In this document: positions 53,126-62,839 of the stretch, piece after piece
Layout: every line of letters begins with the position of its first letter
Position numbering within the stretch: position 1 is the stretch's first letter
Source: CAVYUC01 sp963771595
GTDB lineage: Bacteria; Bacteroidota; Bacteroidia; Bacteroidales; Prolixibacteraceae
DNA length: 64,000 nt
Assembly (NCBI GenBank): GCA_963771595.1
Contig: CAVYUC010000019.1
Location: forward strand, 1-64,000
Direction of reading: 5' to 3'
The notes under the pieces: model-generated
Told to the model about the DNA's origin: nothing
What the model saw: only the letters and a program-made list of their open reading frames with translations
Database searches by the model: none
Program-made: the position numbers and the translations under genes

Positions 53126-54232
53126 ATGAGGATAATTCTGTTTATTTTGATTATTTCATTTGTAATGCCGGTTTATGGTCAACGCAGAAAGAAAGGCGAT
53201 GATGAAGTTGCGCCCACTTATATTGAAGGTGTTGTTTATTCACTTCCGCGAACCGGTGTAAGAATTCATGTTAAAGCAGTTGAAGAACGGTTTCAACCCG
53301 GGCCTTTTGCTGCGTATGCCGAACAGCTGCTGGGAATTAGCAATGCCAAAACCCGTGCATCTGTCAACTGGAATATATCCGGAGTTAAACTGGAAACTTT
53401 TTCTGAACCCGACCCTTCGCAGGTGCATAAAGCAATGGGCGATGCTTCATTTTTGGTAAGTCTCACTCCCGAAGGTTGCCTTGCCGGTATTAATACAAGA
53501 GTGGATGCCGGAGCAGTAAATACAGCTGAAACAAATTCATTTATTTTTCCGCCGGAGAAGGAAGATGATTTTCGATTTTCAGGAATAAATGATGCACCGC
53601 TTTATGTATCAGGCGATTCAACAAACAATTATCGTCCGGTGCGTTTGGGAGCCGAGCAACGGGCGGCAGAAGCAGCCGGTAAAATTTTGGAAAGCCGGAA
53701 AACCCAATACGACATTCCGGCGGGAATGATGGATGAATTTCATCCTGACGGCACTGCCTATGAGGTGAGCCTTCGTGAATTAAAACAAATTGAAGATGAA
53801 TACATGAGTTTGTTTGTTGGCCGGACCACCCGTAAAAGCCGCGAATTTTCCTTCAATTTTGTACCAACTTCCGAAAATGAAAAAGGTGAAGTTGTATTTC
53901 GTTTTTCCGAAGAAAACGGAGTGGTGCCGGCTTCCGATCTTTCAGGTAAACCAGTAATGATGAAAATTACTCCCAATAAAGAATTGGCAGGTAAATACGC
54001 TGGTTTAACAGCTTCTGAAAATCCAACTGCAGGGGAAAGCGGCATTTATTACAGAATGCCCGGAATGGCGGAAGTTGAATTGATATTTGAATTGAAAACA
54101 ATTGCCAATATGCACGCGCCGCTGGCTCAGTTTGGCGCAGTTGCGCCTTTACCCGAAGAACTGCTGTTTGGCGATTATGCAATCGAAATCCATCCACACA
54201 CAGGAGCAATTAAATCCATTACAAAAAAATAA
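53126..54232 (+). CDS. DUF4831 family secreted protein
   Basis: A 368-residue exported protein with a signal peptide ending near residue 18 (VYGQ). The VVYSLPRTGVRIHVKAVEERFQPGPFAAYAEQLLG segment near the N-terminus and FHPDGTAYEVSLRELKQIEDEYMSLFVGRT are characteristic of DUF4831, a Bacteroidota family of unknown function. It is monocistronic with a promoter and a terminator. Confidence 0.87.
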   Translation: MRIILFILIISFVMPVYGQRRKKGDDEVAPTYIEGVVYSLPRTGVRIHVKAVEERFQPGPFAAYAEQLLGISNAKTRASVNWNISGVKLETFSEPDPSQVHKAMGDASFLVSLTPEGCLAGINTRVDAGAVNTAETNSFIFPPEKEDDFRFSGINDAPLYVSGDSTNNYRPVRLGAEQRAAEAAGKILESRKTQYDIPAGMMDEFHPDGTAYEVSLRELKQIEDEYMSLFVGRTTRKSREFSFNFVPTSENEKGEVVFRFSEENGVVPASDLSGKPVMMKITPNKELAGKYAGLTASENPTAGESGIYYRMPGMAEVELIFELKTIANMHAPLAQFGAVAPLPEELLFGDYAIEIHPHTGAIKSITKK

Positions 54233-54284
54233 GGAAGAGCTTTTTTAATGAAATAAATGCAGCGATTTACGAAGTTGAAATAAA

Positions 54285-54318
54285 GAAGCCCTGGTCATTT
54301 TTAACCGGGGCTTCTTTT
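54285..54318 (+). terminator. Terminator of the DUF4831 gene
   Basis: Stem GAAGCCCTGGT/ACCGGGGCTTC with one wobble pair (54285-54295 with 54304-54314), an 8-nt loop, then TTTT. Confidence 0.85.
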
Positions 54319-54445
54319 GACACTTAAAAAAACGGAAAGCATTTTTCTATATTCAATCCCTTCAGTATTGTCAATAATGAGTTCAATCAGGTTTTCAAAG
54401 CATTGCAGCTAATTATAAAGTGCCTGATTCAATAGTATTAATATT

Positions 54446-55969
54446 TTATTTGATGCCATGCATCATTCTTTTCAACCATGGCGAAAGTGCAACCAATATT
54501 AAAGCGATAATACCGGACTGAACAGCTATTAACCAGAACACCTGAATTTCTCTTCCCAAAACATCTTCCAGACGCAGCGAAATTGCTTTCATTTGAGATG
54601 CAACAAAATTACCGGCAGCCCATGATCCCATCCAGACTCCCATCATTGTGGATACTAATTTCGCCGGAGATAATTTGGTTACCATTGACAGTCCGATTGG
54701 CGAAAGGCATAATTCTCCAAATGTATGAAGCAAATAAACCAATGCAAGCCACAACGGGCTTACAAGAACCATCTGCTCTCCTGATGTTGATCTTGAATAT
54801 GCAATTGCCATTGCAACAAATCCGAGTGCCAGCAAACCCATACCAATAGCAAATTTCATTGGTGTGTTTGGGTTCAATCCTATTTTATCGAGTTTCACCC
54901 ATAAAATACTGAAAAGGGGTGCAAAGGCAACAATGTATAATGCATTGATACTTTGAAACCAGGTGGCCGGGATTTCCCAGCTTCCTACCATGCGCATGGT
55001 ATTATCGCGGGCAAAAACATTAAATGTAGTACCAGCCTGTTCAAAACCACTCCAGAAAAAAATATTGAAAACAGCAAGCACTAATATAACTCCGACACGC
55101 GACCATTCAGTTTTACCTGAAGTTCCTTTTGCTATGCTGCCAAACAGGTAGAGTAAACCGCCAATGGCAACTACATAAATAATGGTTGTGCTGATTCCTG
55201 AAGGTATAGCACTCCAGCCCAAAATGATTCCAAATATCAGCGCCACCACACCTAACACAATAAACAGAATCTCAATCCAGTCTTTTATTGCCAAACGGTT
55301 ACGTTCGGCCTTTATTTGTGGAGGCATTCCAATATTGCCGAGGGTATGACTGCGCCACAGAAACCACACAGTTCCTAGTAACATGCCAATTCCAGCTGCA
55401 AGAAAACCATATTGCCATGCCACTTGTTCGCCTAGCTTTCCGGCTACCAGCGGCGACAGGAACGCACCGATGTTGATTCCCATATAAAATATGGTAAAAC
55501 CTCCGTCCTTGCGCGGGTCATTATTATCGTATAATTCCCCGACCATTGTTGAAATATTCGGTTTGAAAAATCCGTTACCGGATATCAGAATACCTAATCC
55601 TGCAAAGAATAATGTCTGGCGTAAACCCATGTCAGCTCCCGATTCATAAAGCCAGGCACTTGCAGAGAGCAAAAACTGACCAATGGCCATGGTCAGACCT
55701 CCAATATAAATGGATTTTCGTTGACCCAGAAATTTGTCGGCTAACATTCCCCCAATAATTGGTGTCACGTAAACCATTCCTGTAAAAATACCATAAATGG
55801 TAAATGCATCAAGTTCTGCCATTTCAAATCCGCCGGTAGCAAAAGTGGCTGTCAGAAAAAGCACCAACAGTGCTCTCATTCCATAATAACTAAACCGCTC
55901 CCACATTTCGCTGGCAAACAGAGTAGAAAGTCCAACCGGATGTCCAAAGAAGGCCTTGTTTTTATCCAT
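54446..55969 (-). CDS. POT family proton-dependent oligopeptide transporter
   Basis: A 507-residue MFS peptide transporter. The family signature FGHPVGLSTLFASEMWERFSYYGMRALLVLFL (Glu of the ExxER-like motif) is near the N-terminus, and GGMLADKFLGQRKSIYIGG and GNGFFKPNISTMVGELY are the PTR2 motifs. It has about 14 helices. The ATG at 55969 is the conserved start; the longer frame adds a non-conserved leader. It imports di- and tripeptides, which fits with the dipeptidase gene transcribed divergently next to it. Confidence 0.9.
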   Translation of the reverse strand: MDKNKAFFGHPVGLSTLFASEMWERFSYYGMRALLVLFLTATFATGGFEMAELDAFTIYGIFTGMVYVTPIIGGMLADKFLGQRKSIYIGGLTMAIGQFLLSASAWLYESGADMGLRQTLFFAGLGILISGNGFFKPNISTMVGELYDNNDPRKDGGFTIFYMGINIGAFLSPLVAGKLGEQVAWQYGFLAAGIGMLLGTVWFLWRSHTLGNIGMPPQIKAERNRLAIKDWIEILFIVLGVVALIFGIILGWSAIPSGISTTIIYVVAIGGLLYLFGSIAKGTSGKTEWSRVGVILVLAVFNIFFWSGFEQAGTTFNVFARDNTMRMVGSWEIPATWFQSINALYIVAFAPLFSILWVKLDKIGLNPNTPMKFAIGMGLLALGFVAMAIAYSRSTSGEQMVLVSPLWLALVYLLHTFGELCLSPIGLSMVTKLSPAKLVSTMMGVWMGSWAAGNFVASQMKAISLRLEDVLGREIQVFWLIAVQSGIIALILVALSPWLKRMMHGIK

Positions 55970-56222
55970 GCTTATAATAGTGAAAAGATTTATAGAATAT
56001 TTTGTACGCGGCAAAATTATTAATTATATCCAAGAAATACTTGAAACTTATCAGTTTTGCTTAATTTTACGTTTTCAGCAAAAAAAGCGAACAAAAACAT
56101 CAGGGAAAGAGTCGTCTTTAATCAGAATAAAAAATATTATTTCTCATCTGTTTACTCCGAACCCGCAATTTTGTTCCACCGAAGATTAATTTTAATTCAG
56201 CAATATTTTAAAGTAAGTTATT

Positions 56223-57689
56223 ATGAATAGTGAAATAAAAGACATAAAACCTGTTGAAGTATGGAGCGTTTTCGATCAGATGCTTCAAATACCGCGGCCT
56301 TCAAAAGTTGAGGATAAAATTCAGGAATGGGCGGTAAATTTTGGAAAAAATCTCGGCCTCGAAACTACAAAAGATGCAGCCGGGAATGTAATAATCCGGA
56401 AGCCTGCAACTCCGGGAATGGAAAACCGGAAAGGCGTAATTTTGCAGGGACATCTCGATATGGTTCCGCAAAAAAACAGCGACAAAGTACATAATTTTAA
56501 TGCAGATCCCATTGAGGCTTTTGTTGATGGAGAATGGGTAACTGCCAACGGCACAACACTCGGCGCTGACAATGGAATCGGTGTCTCTTCGGCACTGGCG
56601 GTTTTAGCCTCCAAATCAATAAAACATGGTCCGGTTGAAGTGCTCCTGACAGCTACTGAAGAAACCGGAATGGACGGTGCAATTGGCCTGCAGCCTGGTG
56701 TGCTGAAAGGCGAAGTTCTGATAAATCTGGATTCGGAAGATGAAGGTGAGCTATATGTAGGTTGTGCCGGTGGCGAGGATGTAAACATTCTTTTTAATTA
56801 TACTGAAGAAGAAACTCCGGAAGGTGTTACCGGAATGAAAATAAGCGTTACCGGAATGAAAGGCGGCCATTCAGGAATTGATATTCCTTTGCAGCGGGGA
56901 AATGCCGTGAAAGTATTTTTCAGGCTTTTGAATGCTGCATACAATGAAAATGGTGTGCGTTTGTCACGAATTGAAGGCGGAAACCTGCGGAATGCAATAC
57001 CCCGCGAAGCATTCGGTGTGGTAGTTGTTGATGATGCAAAAACGGCCGATTTTGTGGCGCTGGTGCAGGAAGTTGCACAAACAATAAAATCAGAACTTTC
57101 GGCTACTGAACCAAACCTGAATGTTGTGGTTGAAGAAACTGAACTGCCATTTCAGCTAATTGATGAAAAAACGCAGCAAAATTTAACAAAGGCTGTTTTG
57201 GCATGTCCAAACGGAGTAATCCGAATGAGCGACAGCATGAAAGGACTGGTTGAGACTTCGACCAACCTGGCCATTGTAAAATCCAACGCTGAAAATAAAA
57301 CAATTGAAGCCGGTTGTTTAATGCGCAGTTCTGTAGATTCAGCAAAAGAAGAACTGGCCGACCGGATTAACGCGGTATTTACACTTGCCGGAGCCGATGT
57401 TTCTTTCTCCGGCGAATATCCGGGATGGAAACCAAATATGGATTCACCAATCCTGAAAACAATGCAGGATGTTTACAATAAAAAGTTTGGTAAAATTCCC
57501 GAAATTAAAGCGATTCATGCAGGTTTGGAATGTGGCATTCTTGGTGGAAAATATCCGGAATGGGATATGATTTCATTTGGCCCGACCATTCGTTTCCCGC
57601 ACTCGCCCGACGAAAAAGTAAATATTGCAACCGTTCAGAAATTTTGGGATTTTCTTATTGCAACACTCGAAAACATTCCTGAAAAATAA
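56223..57689 (+). CDS. pepD: Aminoacyl-histidine dipeptidase (PepD)
   Basis: A 488-residue M20C metallopeptidase that hydrolyses dipeptides such as Xaa-His. Zinc and catalytic motifs: LQGHLDMVPQK, GTTLGADNGIGVS, LLTATEETGMDGAIGL, NLDSEDEGELYVGCAGG, MKGGHSGIDIP and a late AIHAGLECGILGGKYP. Full family length. It is divergent from the peptide transporter, suggesting coordinated peptide use. Confidence 0.93.
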   Translation: MNSEIKDIKPVEVWSVFDQMLQIPRPSKVEDKIQEWAVNFGKNLGLETTKDAAGNVIIRKPATPGMENRKGVILQGHLDMVPQKNSDKVHNFNADPIEAFVDGEWVTANGTTLGADNGIGVSSALAVLASKSIKHGPVEVLLTATEETGMDGAIGLQPGVLKGEVLINLDSEDEGELYVGCAGGEDVNILFNYTEEETPEGVTGMKISVTGMKGGHSGIDIPLQRGNAVKVFFRLLNAAYNENGVRLSRIEGGNLRNAIPREAFGVVVVDDAKTADFVALVQEVAQTIKSELSATEPNLNVVVEETELPFQLIDEKTQQNLTKAVLACPNGVIRMSDSMKGLVETSTNLAIVKSNAENKTIEAGCLMRSSVDSAKEELADRINAVFTLAGADVSFSGEYPGWKPNMDSPILKTMQDVYNKKFGKIPEIKAIHAGLECGILGGKYPEWDMISFGPTIRFPHSPDEKVNIATVQKFWDFLIATLENIPEK

Positions 57690-57756
57690 AACGATTCGTC
57701 CTGATTTGGGCAATTCACAAATAATTGCGGCGATTTAAAAATCGGTAATAGAAAGG

Positions 57757-57786
57757 ATGCCATCTTTTAAAAAGGTGGCATTTTTT
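57757..57786 (+). terminator. Terminator of pepD
   Basis: Stem ATGCCATCTTTT/AAAAGGTGGCAT (57757-57768 with 57770-57781, one wobble pair) with adjoining T-run. Confidence 0.85.
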
Positions 57787-57811
57787 GAATGTCGGTATTG
57801 GTGTTTTGCTG

Positions 57812-58237
57812 TTATTCTAACATCAGGCTGCCCTGTTTATCAAATTTCCAGAAGGGTGCCCATGCAATTTCCCAGGCGTATCCATCCGGATCGGCAAAAT
57901 AGGCATCATATCCACCCCAGAAAGTATCTCGTGGCTCAACTAATGCCCTGGCGCCGTTTGAAACTGCTTTGTTGTAGGTCTCGGCAACGGCTTCTTTCGA
58001 ATCCTGGTTTATGGCCAGTGTAATTCCGGAAAAACCTGTTCGATCCGGTAAAAGTTTGGCATCATCAGCAAGTTTTTCTACTGCGTAAAGCGATAAAATA
58101 ATGCCGCCGTGATTGAAAAACACGATGTTTTCGTCACTGCCGGCTGCCGGTTCCCAACCCAGCGCATTTTCATAAAATTCCCTTGATTTCCGGAGGTTGT
58201 TCACTCCAAGGGTAACAATATTTAACCGTGGTTTCAT
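57812..58237 (-). CDS. VOC family (glyoxalase-like) protein
   Basis: A 141-residue single-domain vicinal-oxygen-chelate protein: LNIVTLGVNNLRKSREFYENALGW at the start and YDAYFADPDGYAWEIAWAP at the end (metal Glu). It may be a lactoylglutathione lyase-like or dioxygenase-like protein. The substrate is unknown. It is last in the pncB operon, 4 bp after the PLP enzyme. Confidence 0.88.
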   Translation of the reverse strand: MKPRLNIVTLGVNNLRKSREFYENALGWEPAAGSDENIVFFNHGGIILSLYAVEKLADDAKLLPDRTGFSGITLAINQDSKEAVAETYNKAVSNGARALVEPRDTFWGGYDAYFADPDGYAWEIAWAPFWKFDKQGSLMLE

Positions 58238-58241
58238 TTTG

Positions 58242-59342
58242 TTAAAATTTTGGCATCATTTCAATAATTTCTCCTTCCTTGGTTTGATAATAACCCATTT
58301 CGCTGGCTGTGAGGCAGGAATGAACAGGTATAATTTCCACCAAATCACCAATTTTAAAATTTTTAAATTGATTTTGGAAAACTTTAATTGTGCCATGTTC
58401 CTGCGAAAGTTTGGACACATAATTCAGCGGATCGAGCAGTTCCTTTTTATTGTTTTTGCGGATTACAACCCGGCCGTACATTTTTTTCCCGTTTATGTTG
58501 ATTATCGAATCTTTTGAAAGATGAACGGCGCCTCCGTAAATCACAATTTCGTTTCTGGAAAGATGTTTCGATACTACTGGACAAACCAGCCTGACTGCAA
58601 TATCGTCAAAGCTGCACACACCAAGGTCGTGCTGCATTAAATCATAAAAAACAAAATTTCCGGGACGGATTTCATCCACGCCGCTGAAATTGGTGCAAAT
58701 GCTGCACGAAGGTGTGTCGCCCATGCTTACTTCAATGCCGGGGAAATTCTTTTTATATTTCCTTTTCAACGTTTTCATTTTCAGTAATGCATCAAAATGC
58801 CGGCTGAAAATTTCGTTTGTTGATTTTGCATGGTATGTATCGCCGGTATGTGTGATAAAACCTTTAAATGCGATTTTTTTATTGACCGATATTGTTTGTA
58901 ATACGTTGTCAATCAGTCCTGTTCTTGTCGATAAAATTCCGGAACGATTATAGCCGGTGTCAATTTTAATGTAAACACCAAGTGGCTGGTTTATTTTATT
59001 CGCTATCATTTCGGCGGCTTCCTTGTTTTCAATTAATACATTGAACTTAATATTTGCTGCCAGACGTTTGATTTGTTCAATTTCGAGCAGGTTTAGCGGA
59101 AAAGCAAGCGTGATGTCGTTCCAGCCATTTGCCGCAAAATATTCTGCCATTCGAACGGACGAAACAGTGATTGCATCAACGCCAAAAATCTTAAACCATT
59201 CTCCTATTTTTGCCGATTGGTGTGTTTTAAAATGAGGTCTGAATTTCAACTTTTTTTCTTCTGCTTTTTTGGCCATTACGCGGATGTTGTTCAAACAAAC
59301 TTCTTTGTCGACCACCAAAGCAGGACGAATTATTTCAACCAT
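58242..59342 (-). CDS. D-threonine aldolase / D-serine dehydratase-type PLP enzyme
   Basis: A 366-residue fold-type III (alanine racemase-like) PLP enzyme. The PLP lysine is Lys39 in KFRPHFKTHQS. Later motifs are GVYIKIDTGYNRSGI, GDTPSCS, VDEIRPGNFVFYD and a metal-site VHSCLTAS (His341, Cys343) typical of the DSD1/D-threonine aldolase domain. It could cleave D-threonine-like hydroxy amino acids or deaminate D-serine; the sequence does not decide. It lies between pncB (10-bp gap) and the VOC gene (4-bp gap). Confidence 0.85.
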   Translation of the reverse strand: MVEIIRPALVVDKEVCLNNIRVMAKKAEEKKLKFRPHFKTHQSAKIGEWFKIFGVDAITVSSVRMAEYFAANGWNDITLAFPLNLLEIEQIKRLAANIKFNVLIENKEAAEMIANKINQPLGVYIKIDTGYNRSGILSTRTGLIDNVLQTISVNKKIAFKGFITHTGDTYHAKSTNEIFSRHFDALLKMKTLKRKYKKNFPGIEVSMGDTPSCSICTNFSGVDEIRPGNFVFYDLMQHDLGVCSFDDIAVRLVCPVVSKHLSRNEIVIYGGAVHLSKDSIININGKKMYGRVVIRKNNKKELLDPLNYVSKLSQEHGTIKVFQNQFKNFKIGDLVEIIPVHSCLTASEMGYYQTKEGEIIEMMPKF

Positions 59343-59352
59343 TTTTCATTAA

Positions 59353-60777
59353 TTAATACAGATTTTCCAATCTTTTTCGGAGTGTGCTCCGGGTTTCCAT
59401 TAATTTTTTTGAAATGCCAACTTTGTACAAATGAGGACTTATGAATCGTTTATGTTCATCCGGCAGAAGGTGTGATTGCGCTAAAAGATATTCATGAATA
59501 TTGGCGGGCGTTTGTTTTTGCAGAATTATTTTACCCCAACTGACCACCTGGTGCAGCATTTTTTCCTTCTTCAAATTCGAAATGTCTGTAAATTTTTCAG
59601 GATGAACCCGGTGAAAAACAGTTTCAATTTCATGCGGATTTTCGTCATCGAGAACCACCACATCGCGGAAGAAAAAGCCATTTTCATCGAAACAGCGGTA
59701 AACCTGTTTTTTGCCTGGAAGAGTTATTTTTTCAATATTTTCCGAGAGTTTCATTTTAGGTTTTCCTTCTGTCTCGGCCAGTTTATAAACTCCATCAAGT
59801 GCGGCATCATTCTTCCCGGTTACCAGTTCGGTTCCAATGCCAAATGCATCAATTTTTGCATCCTGATCTTTTAAAAGACTTTTAATAACAAACTCGTTTA
59901 ACTGATTCGAGGCAATAATATTTACATATTTCAGATCCGAAGCATCAAGCATTTGACGGGCTTTTTTGCTTAGAAACGCCAAATCGCCGCTGTCCAATCT
60001 TATTGCTTTCAGCCGGTGCCCATGTTTTTCCATCTCCTTTGCAACTGCAATTGCATTCGGAATTCCTGATTTCAATGTGTCAAAAGTATCGACGAGTAAA
60101 ATAGTATTTTGGGGATGAGTTTTGGCAAATGTGCGGAATGCCTCGATTTCGGTATCAAAACTTTGAATCCATGAATGTGCCTGTGTTCCTGCAACCGGGA
60201 TATCAAAAAGCTTGCCTGCCAACACATTCGAAGTTGATGCTGCGCCGCCAATACATGCTGCACGGCTCGCATGCAGTGCGCCAAAGCCCTGTGCACGGCG
60301 TAATCCAAAATCGGTAAATACTTTCTCGCCGGCAACAAGTTTAATGCGAAAAGCTTTGGTCGCAATCAGCGATTCGAAATTTAAAATATTGAGCAAAATA
60401 CTTTCAATGAGCTGGCATTCAGGAAGTGTTCCTTCCACCCGCAAAATGGGTTCGTTGGGAAAAATAATTTCTCCTTCCTTCATACTGAAAATATTCCCGG
60501 AGAAATTAAAATCCTTTAAATATTCCAGAAATTCAGCCTTAAAACCCTGTTCTTTTAAATATTGAATGTCGGATGTGGAATAATGAAATTCAGAAAGCAT
60601 CTCCAGGAAATCCTGTAATCCGGCAAAAACAGTAAAACCGCCGCCAAACGGATTGCTTCTGAAAAAATAATCGAATGTTGCCGGTTCATCTTTTTTGCCG
60701 CAAAAAAAATAACCTTCGGCCATTGCCAGTTCGTAAAAATCGGTGTAAAGACCTAATTGATTAGTAAATAGTGCCAT
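59353..60777 (-). CDS. pncB: Nicotinate phosphoribosyltransferase
   Basis: A 474-residue NAD salvage enzyme converting nicotinate to nicotinate mononucleotide. Starts MALFTNQLGLYTDFYELAMAEGYFF, with FGLRRAQGFGALHASRAACIGG, AGTQAHSWIQSF (His), LLVDTFDTLKSGIPNAI and IRLDSGDLA. A Met seven codons upstream (60798) is an alternative start. It heads an operon with the PLP aldolase and VOC genes. Confidence 0.92.
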   Translation of the reverse strand: MALFTNQLGLYTDFYELAMAEGYFFCGKKDEPATFDYFFRSNPFGGGFTVFAGLQDFLEMLSEFHYSTSDIQYLKEQGFKAEFLEYLKDFNFSGNIFSMKEGEIIFPNEPILRVEGTLPECQLIESILLNILNFESLIATKAFRIKLVAGEKVFTDFGLRRAQGFGALHASRAACIGGAASTSNVLAGKLFDIPVAGTQAHSWIQSFDTEIEAFRTFAKTHPQNTILLVDTFDTLKSGIPNAIAVAKEMEKHGHRLKAIRLDSGDLAFLSKKARQMLDASDLKYVNIIASNQLNEFVIKSLLKDQDAKIDAFGIGTELVTGKNDAALDGVYKLAETEGKPKMKLSENIEKITLPGKKQVYRCFDENGFFFRDVVVLDDENPHEIETVFHRVHPEKFTDISNLKKEKMLHQVVSWGKIILQKQTPANIHEYLLAQSHLLPDEHKRFISPHLYKVGISKKLMETRSTLRKRLENLY

Positions 60778-60844
60778 TTTTAATTTCTGAAGTTCCATTA
60801 AAGATAACACACAAAAACAGGATATAAAAGAAGTTGAAGGAAAA

Positions 60845-60871
60845 TTAAAAAACCGCTTTTGCAAACGGTTT
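60845..60871 (-). terminator. Weak terminator downstream of purA
   Basis: On the minus strand AAACCG and CGGTTT (60871-60866 with 60855-60850) can pair around a 10-nt loop, followed by a T-rich tail. It lies 21 bp past the purA stop. Confidence 0.55.
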
Positions 60872-60891
60872 AATTATGAAGGAGTAGATGA

Positions 60892-62169
60892 TTATTTCTT
60901 TTGCAAAAGGATGGTTTGTTCCCGGTTGGGGCCAACTGAAGCAATTGTAACCGGAATTCCCATTTCCTCCTCAATAAAACTGATGTATTGATTTAACTCT
61001 GCCGGAAACTCATTTTGTTGTTTGATTTTTGTTAAATCAGTTTCCCAACCCGGCAATTCAACGTAAATAGGTTTCACCTGATCGTTTAATTCGAATGGGA
61101 AATTTTCCACAACTTCGCCATCAATTTCGTAGCCAACACAAATTTTAATCGATTCGAAACTGTCGAGAACATCGGCTTTCATCATTATTAATTCTGTTGT
61201 GCCATTCAGCATTACCGAATATTTAAGGGCAACTAAATCGAGCCAGCCACAGCGTCGTGGCCTTCCAGTTGTCGATCCGAATTCATGCCCGGCTTCGCGA
61301 AGTTTTTCACCGGTTTGGTCGTGCAATTCAGTAGGGAAGGGGCCCATGCCAACGCGCGTGCAATAGGCTTTGAAAATTCCGTAAACCTTACCAATTTTTT
61401 GAGGGGCAATTCCCAGGCCGGTGCAGGCTCCTGCACAAATTGTATTCGAACTGGTTACAAAAGGATATGAGCCAAAATCGATATCGAGCATGGTACCTTG
61501 CGCACCTTCGGCCAAAACAGATTTGTTTTCTATGAGGTACTGATTTATCTGATGTTCGCTGTCGATAATTTGGAACGATTTTAAAGTTTCTACACCTTCC
61601 AGCCATTCCTGTTCGCATGAAGAAAGAACTTCCTCATAATCATACTGAAACAATTTGGAAAGTATTTCTTTGTGGTTATTTGTACGCAGCGTGTATTTTT
61701 CCTGAAAATTAACAAGTAAATCACCAACACGAAGACCTTCGCGACCAATTTTATCTTTGTAGGTCGGACCAATTCCTTTTAACGTTGAGCCAATTTTTGT
61801 ATCGCCTTTTTGTTGTTCCGAAGCTGCATCCAAAAGCCGGTGTGTTGGCAAAATCAGGTGCGCTTTTTTCGAAATATACAGATTATCTGAAATGTCGAAA
61901 CCTATTTTCCGGAGGTTTTCAATTTCTTTTTTGAAAATAATGGGATCAATTACAACACCGTTTCCGATGATGTTAATTTTATTTTTGCGGAAAATTCCGG
62001 AAGGAATGGTGTGAAGTACCTGTTTTATGTTATTAAATTCAAGCGTATGACCTGCATTTGGGCCACCCTGAAAACGTGTAATAACATCATATTCAGGCGT
62101 TAGTACATCTACAATTTTTCCTTTCCCTTCGTCGCCCCATTGCAGGCCCAGCAGCACATCTACTTTCAT
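60892..62169 (-). CDS. purA: Adenylosuccinate synthase
   Basis: A 425-residue enzyme for the first committed step from IMP to AMP. The GTP-binding N-terminus LGLQWGDEGKGKIVD (residues 7-21), QGGPNAGHT, GIGPTYKDKIGR, EGAQGTMLDIDFGSYPFVTSSN and STTGRPRRCGWLDLVAL are all intact. Normal length. Monocistronic. Confidence 0.96.
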   Translation of the reverse strand: MKVDVLLGLQWGDEGKGKIVDVLTPEYDVITRFQGGPNAGHTLEFNNIKQVLHTIPSGIFRKNKINIIGNGVVIDPIIFKKEIENLRKIGFDISDNLYISKKAHLILPTHRLLDAASEQQKGDTKIGSTLKGIGPTYKDKIGREGLRVGDLLVNFQEKYTLRTNNHKEILSKLFQYDYEEVLSSCEQEWLEGVETLKSFQIIDSEHQINQYLIENKSVLAEGAQGTMLDIDFGSYPFVTSSNTICAGACTGLGIAPQKIGKVYGIFKAYCTRVGMGPFPTELHDQTGEKLREAGHEFGSTTGRPRRCGWLDLVALKYSVMLNGTTELIMMKADVLDSFESIKICVGYEIDGEVVENFPFELNDQVKPIYVELPGWETDLTKIKQQNEFPAELNQYISFIEEEMGIPVTIASVGPNREQTILLQKK

Positions 62170-62328
62170 TGGTATTTTGATTTTTGTTTGTTTACATACG
62201 AAACCGCGAAAATCTTAACATTTCCGTTCAGATTATCACGGCTTTTCAATTAGCCATTAAAAGTACAAATATTTTTAATTGAGTTTCAAAAAAAACACGG
62301 ATTCAGGGAAATATGGATTTGGTTTAAA

Positions 62329-62772
62329 TTAATCCTTTTTCATGCTTACACCATAAATGTAAAGCGTGTGATGCGAAAGTTTGAAGTTATATTTTTTACA
62401 GGCTTCTTCAATAATCTCCCGGATTCGCGGGTCGTAAAATTCTACGACTTCCCCGTTGGTGGTATCGATTAAATGATCGTGTTGGTTTGTCGCAAAAGCT
62501 TTTTCGAACTGCGCAATGTTTTTACCAAACTGATGTTTAACAACCAGTTTGCAGTCGAGCAATAAATCTATGGTGTTGTAAAGTGTAGCACGGCTAACCC
62601 TGTAATTTTTGTTTTTCATTGATATATAGAGCGATTCAATGTCGAAATGACCATCTCTTGAATAAATTTCTTCAAGAATGGCAAATCTTTCCGGAGTTTT
62701 TCTGTGCCCTTTTTTTTCCAGGTATTCGGTAAACATATTTCTTACGGTTTCCCTGGTTTTGTGGCTATTCAT
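62329..62772 (-). CDS. Fur family transcriptional regulator without CxxC zinc sites
   Basis: A 147-residue Fur-fold repressor. Winged helix: HRKTPERFAILEEIYSRDGHFDIESLY with recognition helix VSRATLYNTIDLLL. In the dimerisation domain QHDHLIDTTNGEVVEF, the two cysteines of the usual HxHLxCxxCG structural zinc site are replaced, and the C-terminus HHTLYIYGVSMKKD also lacks a cysteine pair. The regulatory metal His/Asp residues (HDH, HH) remain. It could be Fur, Zur or PerR-like; the metal cannot be told. An exact -7 box precedes it. Confidence 0.88.
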   Translation of the reverse strand: MNSHKTRETVRNMFTEYLEKKGHRKTPERFAILEEIYSRDGHFDIESLYISMKNKNYRVSRATLYNTIDLLLDCKLVVKHQFGKNIAQFEKAFATNQHDHLIDTTNGEVVEFYDPRIREIIEEACKKYNFKLSHHTLYIYGVSMKKD

Positions 62773-62797
62773 ATTTAAACTAATTTTAAATAGGCTT

Positions 62798-62805
62798 CAA
62801 AAATA
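62798..62805 (-). promoter_or_regulatory. -7 box of the Fur-family gene
   Basis: TATTTTTG on the minus strand matches TAnnTTTG exactly, 25 bp before the ATG at 62772. Confidence 0.45.
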
Positions 62806-62839
62806 TAAATTTTTTTTGATTTTAAAGATTAATAAGAAA

